From assembly GCA_937915565.1 (NCBI GenBank), contig CALDMH010000039.1, forward strand, positions 1 through 29,993: a stretch of DNA of 29,993 bases. Reading direction: 5' to 3'. The DNA is from an uncultured Clostridia bacterium (GTDB lineage Bacteria > Bacillota > Clostridia > Christensenellales > Borkfalkiaceae). Under the pieces are notes generated by a model. It was not told the origin of the DNA, ran no database searches, and worked only from the letters and a program-made list of their open reading frames with translations. Made by a program: the position numbers and the translations under genes. Positions 1 through 7,833 of the stretch are shown here, in pieces. Within the stretch, counting starts at the first letter, position 1. Every line of letters begins with the position of its first letter.

Positions 1-143
1 TAGATTTATTTAACTTTTTTCTCTCTAAATGTTGCACTTAGTTTGACAATTCATCGCTGTCAAACTTTAAACGTTCGGATAAACGGTTATAAACATTTCA
101 GTGGTAAAAGGATTTATATTTTCACGATTAAAATTCGTATGTT
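1..143. other. Left-edge region downstream of the DUF4420 gene
   Basis: AT-rich stretch after the last gene of the minus-strand defence operon. All three minus-strand frames are closed by stops within it, so no reading frame runs off the left edge from the DUF4420 gene. I see no convincing start for the AIPR gene that usually completes Mza-type operons. The only structure is the inverted repeat at 40-66, listed separately. Confidence 0.5.
40..66. repeat. Inverted repeat, 9-bp arms, downstream of the defence operon
   Basis: Arms AGTTTGACA (40-48) and TGTCAAACT (58-66) are perfect complements separated by nine bases. It lies about 80 bases past the stop codon of the last minus-strand defence gene, so it could act as a transcript end. 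There is no clear T-tract on the minus strand, so a factor-independent terminator is not well supported; it could also be an operator for a gene to the left. Confidence 0.4.
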
Positions 144-1079
144 TTAAACTTTTTTTATCTCCCTTTCAAGTGTCGTCAAATCAACAGAAGGCAACCCGAA
201 TAAATCTAATTTATATGTAATATCCGATATATTTTCCGGTATTTTTTGAAACGGGTTTATTAAGTTGGCATTATAAATTGTTGCCGATTTAAAACAGAAC
301 TTTTTTGTTTCTGCATCTATTGAAGAGATACGCTTTTTTTCTCTTTCGATATTTAGGGCAAAATTGAGGGATTTAAAATGATTTGGGTGCATTTGCATAT
401 CGGCGATAAGTTGATTTAATGTTATACCACCGTTATTTTCTTCTATTAAAATCGTCACAAGGAAGTTGTTTTCTTTGTTAAACAACTGAAAGTGTTTTAT
501 AGTTACCGATTCATCGGAAGACGCCGTCGTTTTTATTTCGAGATTACAAGTTTTTAAGGCAATATCATATTTATCTAAACTTCCTGATGTGTGCCAGTAA
601 TTTGACAAGTCCACATTCATTACCTTCGATATGTTTGAAAGAAACGATAATTCCCCAAATAAACCGATTAGGTTTACGAACTTTTGCTCCTTAGGATACT
701 GGAATAAGTTTACTAAAGAATAAAAGAAATTCAAAAATGAGGAAGATTCCATAGAATTTGTATGTGCAATACATATATTCACAAAAGTATTAAGGTTTTC
801 TTCATCGTATTTTTGACCTGTGGGCAAAATTTCAATAATGTTATATCTTCCGGATTCAAACTGTTGATTGTTCTTTATTGAATTGATTTCTATATCGGTA
901 TCTAACCGTAAAAATTCGGTTGTCAAACTTTGATGTGAAATTTCCTCCGTATTGTAAACCATATAGATTAGGTGTTTATCAGACATAAAAAAACCGGAAA
1001 AAGCAGAGAGTTTATAAACTAAATATATAACTCCGTCTTCGGGACAAGCGGAGAGTGCTTTCTTTATTTTTTCAAGCAT
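144..1079 (-). CDS. PD-(D/E)XK motif protein, DUF4420-like (Mza/Z1-type defence operon)
   Basis: Predicted nuclease-fold protein of a methylase/MORC/Z1 operon. Residues 172-183 (numbered from the ATG start) read D, eight residues, then E-I-K, the D...ExK signature of the restriction-endonuclease fold, with E143 in an upstream helix as a possible fourth active-site residue. The family (DUF4420, 'PD-(D/E)XK motif protein') usually has about 300-350 residues, so 311 is full length. The ATG at 1079 is chosen because an AAAGG sits eight bases upstream; a GTG at 1088 would overlap the Z1 gene by eight bases. The coding end of the Z1 gene abuts this start, indicating translational coupling. The likely role is cutting DNA recognised or remodelled by the partner ATPases; target and chemistry are inferred. 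No signal peptide or membrane segment is seen, so it is cytoplasmic. Confidence 0.75.
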   Translation of the reverse strand: MLEKIKKALSACPEDGVIYLVYKLSAFSGFFMSDKHLIYMVYNTEEISHQSLTTEFLRLDTDIEINSIKNNQQFESGRYNIIEILPTGQKYDEENLNTFVNICIAHTNSMESSSFLNFFYSLVNLFQYPKEQKFVNLIGLFGELSFLSNISKVMNVDLSNYWHTSGSLDKYDIALKTCNLEIKTTASSDESVTIKHFQLFNKENNFLVTILIEENNGGITLNQLIADMQMHPNHFKSLNFALNIEREKKRISSIDAETKKFCFKSATIYNANLINPFQKIPENISDITYKLDLFGLPSVDLTTLEREIKKV

Positions 1080-1080
1080 A

Positions 1081-3228
1081 TTATTCACCTTTTACAAAAT
1101 ATGTTTTTTCTTTCGGTATATAAACCGCAAACATATATTGTTCTTTATTTGTCATCGGATATGCCTTATCCTTACCGGGAACAATTCTGTGAATTTGAAT
1201 GTTAATTTTGTCCTTGTCAATTATTACGCTGCTGTCGCCAATATATGTAATTTTTTCGGCTACGGTAGAGTTTGCGCCTTGAAGCAATGCTTTAATTCTG
1301 AAATTGTCCTCATAAATACTACGATAGCGGGCTTTTTTATCGTTCCCCATCAATATAACGGGTATGTTGTCCTCGCCAAGTAAATCCATTAAAGCTTTCT
1401 TTTGAAACGGCTCACAGTCAAACACTCCGTAAATGACGCTGATTAGTTTTTTCAACGTGTTCGCATCAAAATACGCATAACGAGCAGTCGCCGTTCCGTT
1501 TGTACTTCCTGCGGTAGTGGTCTTCCAGGTAACAGCGTTAAAAAGTTTTTGAAGTTCGTTGTCGTTTTTACTGATTTTATTTTCATCGTCAACCAAAAAT
1601 CTCTGTTTAAGCCAACGATTTTTGAAATTAACCTTTTTATATTTTACGCGTCGTTTGCTTGTCGGGTTTTGTTTAGTGTTTTCCGATTGTATAAGTATAT
1701 CGTCAATAAGCCGTTCACCGTTTTCGACGTCAGCAAACTGTTCCCAGAGGTCGTCTTCAATCTCTGCAAGGTTAGTAAATTCTTGAGCAATTTCGGCGGT
1801 GGTAAATATTTTGCAAAGGTCAATATATTTGCTACGATATCCAAACCAACGCGCTCTTTGCAGATTAGTGTCCATATATCCGCCGCCGGCAGCCCACCTG
1901 GTGAAATACGTTGTAATCAAATTGGAAAATGTAAGTCCGCGTTGGAGCAAGTCACCGCCGACATAAATTTTATGCCACTTAAGATTTTCATTTCCTTGTG
2001 TTGTTTTTCCTATTCCGTTCTTAAGAATGATTTTTGTTTTTTTAACTACCGTTGAAATTTCTTCAATAATGCTATCAAAAGCAGTATCGCATTTTATTTC
2101 TTCGGATACATACTTTTCGTAGCAGTTTCGGAATTCGGTCAAATATGTCTTTTTGTCGTCATCTTCATCGTATTCGAATGAATCCTTCATGTTTTTTAAG
2201 TAATTGTTTATAGAAGTATAGATATTGCTATGTTGGGTTACTTCGCGAAAGGCGTGAATAATCATATCGCTATAATGCTCTTTAGTTTGAGAGGCTCTTT
2301 TACGTTTAATTGCGCTAGCGACAATAAAATATCTTACTGCTTCCCAAAGCGATTCCGGAATCACCCCGGTCGACAGGTCCTCGTGGTCGCTGTCGGATAC
2401 GATTTTTATAATGTCGTTCTCATACAAATGGTAAATCTCAGCTCCGTCGTACCCAAATCCGGGTTGTATTAACCTAATAGAATCCGGTCTTAATCTGCTC
2501 CAAGTGTCAAGGAAAATATTTGCTTGCGGAGTTGCAGTGACCGACAGATACATTGGTTCATCGAGCAAATCCTTCATCCTGCTGATTTCTTTATAGGTCG
2601 CCGATGCGTTTTTTATTTTATCTTTAGAAGTATTAAGACTCGCTTGGTCTCCCTCATCGTCGATAATAAAAGCTTTGAATTTGGATTTATCCAATCTGTC
2701 AAATAGTTCGTTTATTTTTTTCATCGCCGCAGGTCTTTTCATTGAAACAAAAATAACAGGCTTATTATTGTCTAAAAGGTCCGTCATGATTTCATCGTCG
2801 ATGCTTAAAATTTGAGCGCTATCGTCTGTTGTAAAGACGGCAGGGCCATCTTCGTCATATGTGGCGTCGCCAACAACGTTAAACGTTCCTTTAAACCTAT
2901 CTGTCGTTTGTTTAAGCAAACCGGTATCATATCCGCCGTAAATAACAAGAATGTTATAGCCGTTATCGAAGGCTATGGCTGTAAGCATTTCGAGATTAGA
3001 AGTTTTACCCGACTGAACCTTACCCACAAGCAAGATATTATTGTTTTTGTTTGCAGACGCGAGTTGTAACTGAATACTTTTGTAAGTCTCAACAATGTTT
3101 TGCACGATATTGTTTGCGCCCGTTTCGCCGTATGATGCAATATGCTTATCATTAACCAATTTAAAATATTTATCAAATTTTATAGTCAGATTTGATGTTC
3201 TTTCCGAGCCATATGTATATTTTTCCAT
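1081..3228 (-). CDS. Z1 domain protein, superfamily II helicase-like ATPase
   Basis: Cytoplasmic 715-aa ATPase of the Z1 family. Visible motifs: Walker A GKVQSGKTS at 69-77, a Walker B-like IIDDEGD at 188-194, a motif III-like SVTATP at 229-234, and the Z1 signature with GGDLLQRGLTF (424-434), YFTR (441-444) and QRARWFGYR (457-465), where the arginines suit motifs V/VI of SF2 enzymes. Length and domain order are normal for the family. Family knowledge (Iyer, Abhiman and Aravind 2008) places Z1 ATPases beside MutL/MORC-like GHKL proteins, a cytosine methylase and an REase-fold protein, as here. It starts three bases after the stop of the GHKL gene, with a GGAG inside that gene's last codons, so the two are translationally coupled. 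Translocation or remodelling of invading DNA is the likely role; no activity can be shown from sequence alone. Confidence 0.9.
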   Translation of the reverse strand: MEKYTYGSERTSNLTIKFDKYFKLVNDKHIASYGETGANNIVQNIVETYKSIQLQLASANKNNNILLVGKVQSGKTSNLEMLTAIAFDNGYNILVIYGGYDTGLLKQTTDRFKGTFNVVGDATYDEDGPAVFTTDDSAQILSIDDEIMTDLLDNNKPVIFVSMKRPAAMKKINELFDRLDKSKFKAFIIDDEGDQASLNTSKDKIKNASATYKEISRMKDLLDEPMYLSVTATPQANIFLDTWSRLRPDSIRLIQPGFGYDGAEIYHLYENDIIKIVSDSDHEDLSTGVIPESLWEAVRYFIVASAIKRKRASQTKEHYSDMIIHAFREVTQHSNIYTSINNYLKNMKDSFEYDEDDDKKTYLTEFRNCYEKYVSEEIKCDTAFDSIIEEISTVVKKTKIILKNGIGKTTQGNENLKWHKIYVGGDLLQRGLTFSNLITTYFTRWAAGGGYMDTNLQRARWFGYRSKYIDLCKIFTTAEIAQEFTNLAEIEDDLWEQFADVENGERLIDDILIQSENTKQNPTSKRRVKYKKVNFKNRWLKQRFLVDDENKISKNDNELQKLFNAVTWKTTTAGSTNGTATARYAYFDANTLKKLISVIYGVFDCEPFQKKALMDLLGEDNIPVILMGNDKKARYRSIYEDNFRIKALLQGANSTVAEKITYIGDSSVIIDKDKINIQIHRIVPGKDKAYPMTNKEQYMFAVYIPKEKTYFVKGE

Positions 3229-3231
3229 TGC

Positions 3232-4782
3232 TTAATCCTCCGAGACTTTAGAAAGGAACTCGTTCATTCTATGTCTGATAGCCGATGCCGGTATATATCC
3301 GTCTTTGTTCGATGTCGATTTTGCCTGTTGCTCCGCAACGACAAATGATATTACAAATTTTTCGAGTACGATTTTGAAATCCTCATTATTAGAATAAGGC
3401 TTAAAAAACGGATGGTTTATATTTATTACTATACTGACTTTATTATCATCTTTAGATTCGTCAACGTTTATCCAATAGGTTTTGTTACCGATAGACCATT
3501 CAACAATAAAATCTTTCTTAATTGCTTCGTTTATCTGTATACAGTATAACCTTTTATTTCCTACGGTTTTTTCTTCATCATTATTCGTACTATGGAGATA
3601 TTCTTCATAAGCGGCGATGTCGCTGTTATTAGTTGTTTCATTTGTATAGGCGTCCGCGATTTTTTTATCATCGTCGATTGAAAAAGACAAAGAATCCGTA
3701 AATTTCTTCACTTCGCCCTGAACTATTTCCGAAGCCTTGTCGGAAAATTCTTCTTCTTTTGCACGTTCTTTGTTCGTTATTTTGGCAATATCTATATAAT
3801 CCTGAATTTCTTTTTTTAATTCCTTGACAAAAGCGACTTCCAGTCCGTCATCCCAAACAAAGCCGTCCTTTGCTTGGTTTACGGGGAAATCTTCAAGGTC
3901 GAGTTCGCCGAATAATTTATGCGATATAGGACTCTGCGCTTGGTGAAAAATTCCTTCCGGCTTGTAGTTTTGTTCTTCACCGCCGATAATCACTCTCCCT
4001 CTTCTGAACAGCGCAAAACCGGCCTTTCCGAATCCGCCGTTTGCCAAAATTCCGACAAACCCGGTAACGTGATGTTCGAGACCATCGAACTCAAATTTAA
4101 AATCGACGTTTTTTTTCCAAACTCTATCTCTAAATTCAAGGCTTTGATACTCATCAAAATGCAGAGGAGTATCGTTAAACCAAATATTTACCTTGCCGGA
4201 GTTTAAATCTCTACGATACATACTTTCGAGAAGTTTAATGATTTTTCCCTTGGTACGAGAACCGTCGATTTTTTTTGTGATGTCACGAATGGTTATCGTT
4301 GTTCCGTGTTCCGCGGGATTACACTCGCCGGAAATAATTTCAATCGTGTTGAGATGCTTCTCGCGTAATTCGCGGATATTAACCTCGGTAAAATATTTGT
4401 TTGTTGAGCCAAACTGCGTACTTTCTACCGACCATATATTTCCAAACCAACTAGCAGCGGTTTTTAATCCCATTCCAAACTCATTTCTGCCATTGTTGGA
4501 TTCCGGAGGGGAATCAACCTTTACCGCTCTTGAAAAATCGGCCATCTCCATTCCATACGCATTATCCGTAATTTTTAAAATATTTTTATCAAAATCATAT
4601 TCGATTTGAACGGTAATCGTTTTGATTCCGTTAGCGTTAAGAACGGACTCGTTATTATAAAACGATTGAGTAGAGTTATCTACAAATTCGGCAATCGCAT
4701 ACCAGGATTTGTAGTTTAATCGAGAAAAAACGCCAAGTACGCCTGCTTGTGGCTGTATATTTAAGGATGTAATTTTTTCCAT
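3232..4782 (-). CDS. MutL/MORC-like GHKL ATPase of a defence operon
   Basis: A 516-aa GHKL-fold ATPase. The N-terminal Bergerat fold is clear: motif N with E32, D35 and N36 in AEFVDNS, motif G1-like ITDNAYGM (71-78), where D73 would contact adenine, and motif G2 EFGMGLK (101-107). An S5-like transducer region follows from about 190 to 330 (including FRRGRVIIGG), then a charged Glu/Lys-rich stretch. The C-terminal half does not resemble the MutL endonuclease domain, which argues for the MORC/MutL-like RM-associated group rather than mismatch repair. GHKL proteins of this type dimerise on ATP binding and clamp DNA, by family knowledge. The ATG at 4782 has a GAGG eight bases upstream, and the gene follows the methyltransferase by 19 bases in the same operon. 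Confidence 0.88.
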   Translation of the reverse strand: MEKITSLNIQPQAGVLGVFSRLNYKSWYAIAEFVDNSTQSFYNNESVLNANGIKTITVQIEYDFDKNILKITDNAYGMEMADFSRAVKVDSPPESNNGRNEFGMGLKTAASWFGNIWSVESTQFGSTNKYFTEVNIRELREKHLNTIEIISGECNPAEHGTTITIRDITKKIDGSRTKGKIIKLLESMYRRDLNSGKVNIWFNDTPLHFDEYQSLEFRDRVWKKNVDFKFEFDGLEHHVTGFVGILANGGFGKAGFALFRRGRVIIGGEEQNYKPEGIFHQAQSPISHKLFGELDLEDFPVNQAKDGFVWDDGLEVAFVKELKKEIQDYIDIAKITNKERAKEEEFSDKASEIVQGEVKKFTDSLSFSIDDDKKIADAYTNETTNNSDIAAYEEYLHSTNNDEEKTVGNKRLYCIQINEAIKKDFIVEWSIGNKTYWINVDESKDDNKVSIVININHPFFKPYSNNEDFKIVLEKFVISFVVAEQQAKSTSNKDGYIPASAIRHRMNEFLSKVSED

Positions 4783-4801
4783 ATCTTTTACCTCGTGGTA
4801 A

Positions 4802-6241
4802 TTACAATTTCATCAATGCATTCGCAAAGATTTTTACAAGTTTTACATTTACTGAATTCCCAAGTTGTCGGTAAGAAACGGGGTCTGATTCATTGAATAT
4901 GAAGTCATCTTTAAAACTTTGTAATTTTGCGGCCTCGTGAGGGGAAAGATAGCGATATTTTTGGGCCGATTCATCCCACACGATGGGTGTGTTGTTCATT
5001 GCGACAAGCGATGGAAAATAATCGGGATTTTTTACTCTCACGCCTGATTGTCTAAACTGTGTAATGCCTTGCTTTATGGTAGTACAATCGCGCGATGCGT
5101 TCCATTCGAATTTTTGGTGTATCAGGCTTCTTTCGGTCATATTGTACCGTGCAGCCCAGGAATCGATAAATTCGTGGTTATTGTTATACATTTCTCTGCT
5201 TCTCCAAACCATTTCTTTTTTCCAGTTCGGCATATTCTGGTATCCGATGTCCGGGTCTTTTTTATATTGCTCGTCATCGTATATTCCCAGGCCGGCCTTG
5301 TGAAGCCAAAAAGGACTTTTAACGTTGTTTACATTTTGAAGAAACTCTTCCCATATATTCAAAACTTCCGCTATCTCATCGGAAACAAAATAGTTCGGGT
5401 CAGCAACCTCGTCTAATAACATAGGAATACAATTTTTAGGACATTTTCTATGGTTCGAATTTATATTCAGCATTTCTCGAGTAATTTTTTTACTATTACG
5501 CAACACGTCGGTTTTTATTGCGTTCTCTTTAATTCCAAGAATGTAAACACGCTCTCTGACTTGCGGAATTCCGAAATTGTGCGGAGATTCTATGATTGGC
5601 TCTTCCGTTATGATAAAACCGAGTTTTTTGAGTTCGTCGCAAACCACTTTCCAATCGTCTTTTTTATCGGCAAGATTTCGTACGTTTTCTAATATGACAT
5701 ATTTACATTCCGGATGGTCTTTTAATATATCGATAATCCGAAAAAATAATTGACCTCTGTCGTCTGTGCCGCCGTTTTCATCTTCGACGACCTTAAATCC
5801 GTTTCGTTTTCCGGCTTTGGAAAAGGTTTGACACGGAAAGCCGCCGCATAAAACGTCAAATGGGGGAATGGTATTTTCTTTCGCCACTTTTTTAATATCG
5901 CTTGCAATAATCAAATCGTCACCGACTACTTTGTAATTTGCCGCGTATACTTTTCGGCACAATTCGTTGATGTCACACGCAAATACGCATTTACCTCCGA
6001 GAGATGCCATTGCCTGATGAAAACCGCCTATACCGCAAAATAAATCCACAAATGTAAACGGCGGGTTTTTCTCTGATTTTGTTTTTCTGACATTGATTGG
6101 TTTTGTTGCGTCAGCGGGGATTAACCATCTGCCTTTTTCCTTTTTTGCACCGGGGATTCTGTTACAAACACAATATTTTGCTATCATAACGGTTCCGATA
6201 TTCCAAAGTCGAGCCGTTTCCTTTACCGATAAATAGTCCAT
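4802..6241 (-). CDS. DNA cytosine-5 methyltransferase with N-terminal HTH
   Basis: A 479-aa C5 methyltransferase. The catalytic motifs are intact: motif I FVDLFCGIGG (64-73) for AdoMet, motif IV GGFPCQ with nucleophile C137, motif VI ENV (185-187), motif VIII QVRER (227-231), and motif X-like QLGNSVNV (459-466). The target-recognition region probably spans about 250-400. Residues 1-50 form an extra excisionase/MerR-like HTH (YLSVKETARLWNIG...GRWLIP) not found in minimal Dcm enzymes; it may help DNA targeting or autoregulation. In the operon it would mark host DNA so that the GHKL/Z1/PD-(D/E)XK proteins spare it. The ribosome binding site is weak (AGGA 12 bases upstream), and the gene follows the broken HTH regulator by 27 bases. 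The recognised sequence cannot be predicted from the protein. Confidence 0.93.
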   Translation of the reverse strand: MDYLSVKETARLWNIGTVMIAKYCVCNRIPGAKKEKGRWLIPADATKPINVRKTKSEKNPPFTFVDLFCGIGGFHQAMASLGGKCVFACDINELCRKVYAANYKVVGDDLIIASDIKKVAKENTIPPFDVLCGGFPCQTFSKAGKRNGFKVVEDENGGTDDRGQLFFRIIDILKDHPECKYVILENVRNLADKKDDWKVVCDELKKLGFIITEEPIIESPHNFGIPQVRERVYILGIKENAIKTDVLRNSKKITREMLNINSNHRKCPKNCIPMLLDEVADPNYFVSDEIAEVLNIWEEFLQNVNNVKSPFWLHKAGLGIYDDEQYKKDPDIGYQNMPNWKKEMVWRSREMYNNNHEFIDSWAARYNMTERSLIHQKFEWNASRDCTTIKQGITQFRQSGVRVKNPDYFPSLVAMNNTPIVWDESAQKYRYLSPHEAAKLQSFKDDFIFNESDPVSYRQLGNSVNVKLVKIFANALMKL

Positions 6242-6268
6242 TTTGTATCTAAATCCTTTTTCACTATA

Positions 6269-6482
6269 TTATTGTTTTTGTTCCGACACGATTTCCGCTA
6301 TATCATCCATAGCGCAGCCGAGAGAGGAGCATATTTTAACGAGAATTTCACTGTTGACAACCGCGCCATCCTTCCCGTTTTTGTAATAGCGGCTCTGCTG
6401 ATGCCGTCTTTTTCGGCGAGTTCTTTCTTTTTTATATTGCGGTCGACTAAAAGTTTGAATAATTTTTATAGTTTGCAGTCAT
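6269..6482 (-). pseudogene. Frameshifted Cro/CI-type HTH regulator upstream of the methyltransferase
   Basis: Starting at the ATG at 6482, the open frame stops after 11 codons. Restoring one base in the A-tract near 6462-6467 and one in the GGGAAGG near 6375-6381 gives a continuous 71-residue protein beginning MTANYK and containing ELAEKDGISRAAITK and ILVKICSSLGCAMDDI, the standard layout of the small HTH regulators that Clostridia carry just ahead of cytosine methyltransferase genes. A GAGG at 6492-6495 lies nine bases before the ATG, and a good promoter is just upstream, so the start context is still intact. Both lesions are single missing bases in short homopolymer runs, so either genuine decay or sequencing/assembly error is possible. 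If real, the operon has lost its dedicated regulator. Confidence 0.72.
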
Positions 6483-6533
6483 TGTTTTACGCCTCATACA
6501 CAACTATAAATTCGGTATTGTACCATTTTTGCA

Positions 6534-6562
6534 ATTATACCACATTTTACTCCGAATATCAA
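6534..6562 (-). promoter_or_regulatory. Sigma-70-type promoter of the defence operon
   Basis: On the minus strand, TTGATA (6562-6557) is followed by exactly 17 bases and then a perfect TATAAT (6539-6534). Transcription would start near 6527, about 45 bases before the ATG of the HTH (pseudo)gene, and could serve the whole defence operon because no terminator is seen between its genes. Confidence 0.65.
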
Positions 6563-6568
6563 TAGTAT

Positions 6569-6588
6569 TCACAATAGCAATATTGTGA
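6569..6588. repeat. 8-bp-arm dyad immediately upstream of the defence promoter
   Basis: TCACAATA (6569-6576) and TATTGTGA (6581-6588) are perfect inverted arms around GCAA. The dyad sits seven bases upstream of the -35 box of the minus-strand promoter, a position suitable for a regulator binding site, possibly that of the broken HTH protein. Binding is inferred only from position. Confidence 0.4.
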
Positions 6589-6791
6589 TTTTAGTATTTA
6601 TCTGTTTATCTTTTAACAATTTCGATAAAACTTCTATAATCGTTAAAAGTGCAAAATACAAGTTGTATGATATAAATTCTGTTGTAAATCCGTGTTATGA
6701 TAGAAATGCTGTCATAACAAGCAAAAAGCGGTTTAGAAAGGCGCAGTATAAAATTAGCGGCATCTTCACGAATTTGTTTTTTTTACGGCGG
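6589..6791. other. AT-rich spacer between the araC-type gene and the defence operon
   Basis: No supported gene. Three more dyads occur: CTTTTAAC/GTTAAAAG (6610-6617 and 6642-6649), a 13-base palindrome ATACAA-G-TTGTAT (6656-6668), and TGTTATGA/TCATAACA (6693-6700 and 6712-6719). The last could be a weak transcript end for the AraC-family gene but has no T-tract. AT-rich sequence produces such dyads by chance, so function is unproven. Confidence 0.35.
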
Positions 6792-7724
6792 TTAATTGCC
6801 GATTATTCCGGTTTGGGATTTTTGACGGAATTCCTTCGGCTTCATATTCGTCGATTGCTCGAATGCGTGCGTGAAATGCGAAGCGTCGAAAAATCCGCAT
6901 TCCTGCGCAATGAAGGAAATCGACTTGTCCGTGGACGAAAGCATCGCCGTCGCGTGCGAAATTCTTATTTTTTTGAGATATTCCATAGGCGAGGTGTTGA
7001 AAACCTTTTTAAAATACCTGAAAAAGCTCGGCGTGGACATATTGACTATTTTCGATAAGTCGTCCACGGTGATTTTTGAAAAGTAATTTTCTTCCATATA
7101 TTGCGTCGTTTTTAAAATAACGTAGTCGGCGGTGTTGTCACGGTTTTCGTCCGTAGTCGCGTATTTTTGCGAAATCAACTTTGCGAGCTTGCACAAAAGA
7201 CAAACCGTTTTCAGTTCAAACAAAACGCCGTCGTCCTCGCTTCTTTCCTTGTCTATCGAGATAAGCTCCTCGAAATCGTTCACGAAATCGCTTAAAAGCT
7301 CTTTCGGAATGTTCATATTAAGCGACAAATTATTAAACGCCTGACGAATTTGCGGCTCAACCTCGAACAAAATCTTTATCCCGGGGTATTTGCTCAACTG
7401 ATTTTTATATTTGGTTAATATATCGTTATCTATCAAAAGGTGGAAAAGTTTCGGCTCTTCGCTGTCCGCCCAGTAGCCGTGCTCCGTGTACGGCGGAATC
7501 ATAAAAACGTCGCCCTCTTTTGCAGGGTGACTTCTGTTGTTGAAATAATGCCGACATTCGCCTTTCGTCACGATGTTAAGCTCGTAAAAGCTGTGCGCGT
7601 GCATCAAAATAGGGTACGTTCGATTGTGGTAATACGCATAGCCTTGCGAAAAAGCGGACGCGTCGTTCAACGTGTAAAACGGGTTTTTGTGTCTTTCGAG
7701 ACGTTTCGGATAATTTGCTGTCAT
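6792..7724 (-). CDS. AraC-family transcriptional regulator with N-terminal cupin
   Basis: A 310-aa regulator of full family length. The N-terminal sugar-sensing cupin shows H42, H44 and E48 (MHAHSFYELN), then GDVFMIPP (71-78) and H82 of the second cupin box. The C-terminal double HTH spans about 203-300: the first helix-turn-helix around ITVDDLSKIVNMS (218-230), the second around SISFIAQECGFFDASHFTHAF (268-288), ending in MKPKEFR. It is divergent from the eight-gene surface-glycan locus that starts at 7919, so it most likely senses a sugar and switches that locus on. The ATG at 7724 has no clear Shine-Dalgarno, but a good minus-strand promoter ends about 50 bases upstream. The ligand cannot be predicted. 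Confidence 0.92.
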   Translation of the reverse strand: MTANYPKRLERHKNPFYTLNDASAFSQGYAYYHNRTYPILMHAHSFYELNIVTKGECRHYFNNRSHPAKEGDVFMIPPYTEHGYWADSEEPKLFHLLIDNDILTKYKNQLSKYPGIKILFEVEPQIRQAFNNLSLNMNIPKELLSDFVNDFEELISIDKERSEDDGVLFELKTVCLLCKLAKLISQKYATTDENRDNTADYVILKTTQYMEENYFSKITVDDLSKIVNMSTPSFFRYFKKVFNTSPMEYLKKIRISHATAMLSSTDKSISFIAQECGFFDASHFTHAFEQSTNMKPKEFRQKSQTGIIGN

Positions 7725-7773
7725 AATAAATTATTGATAGAATTTTACAAAAAATAGAGATTATTATACAATG

Positions 7774-7802
7774 ATTATATCGCAAACTGTTTTATAATGC
7801 AA
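7774..7802 (-). promoter_or_regulatory. Promoter of the AraC-family gene
   Basis: On the minus strand, TTGCAT (7802-7797), 17 bases, then TATAAT (7779-7774). Start of transcription would be near 7767, leaving about 43 bases of leader to the ATG at 7724. Confidence 0.5.
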
Positions 7803-7833
7803 GTAATTTATACGTATAGGTCTGAAAAATCGC

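Noticed and set aside
1..120. Short minus-strand open stretch as the beginning of an AIPR gene
   Set aside because: All frames are broken by stops within the 143 bases and none has a ribosome site followed by an open frame to the edge.
3232..4782. The GHKL gene as a mismatch-repair MutL
   Set aside because: The C-terminal half lacks a visible MutL endonuclease motif, and the neighbours are a methylase, a Z1 ATPase and a PD-(D/E)XK protein, not mutS or other repair genes.
6272..6565. Plus-strand open frame over the HTH pseudogene and its promoter
   Set aside because: The minus strand explains the sequence better (HTH residues, promoter, ribosome site); the plus-strand product has no recognisable feature.
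6482..7724. The HTH pseudogene and the AraC-type protein both begin MTANY, considered as a shared origin
   Set aside because: The similarity ends after five residues and the codons differ; the families are unrelated, so it is probably coincidence.
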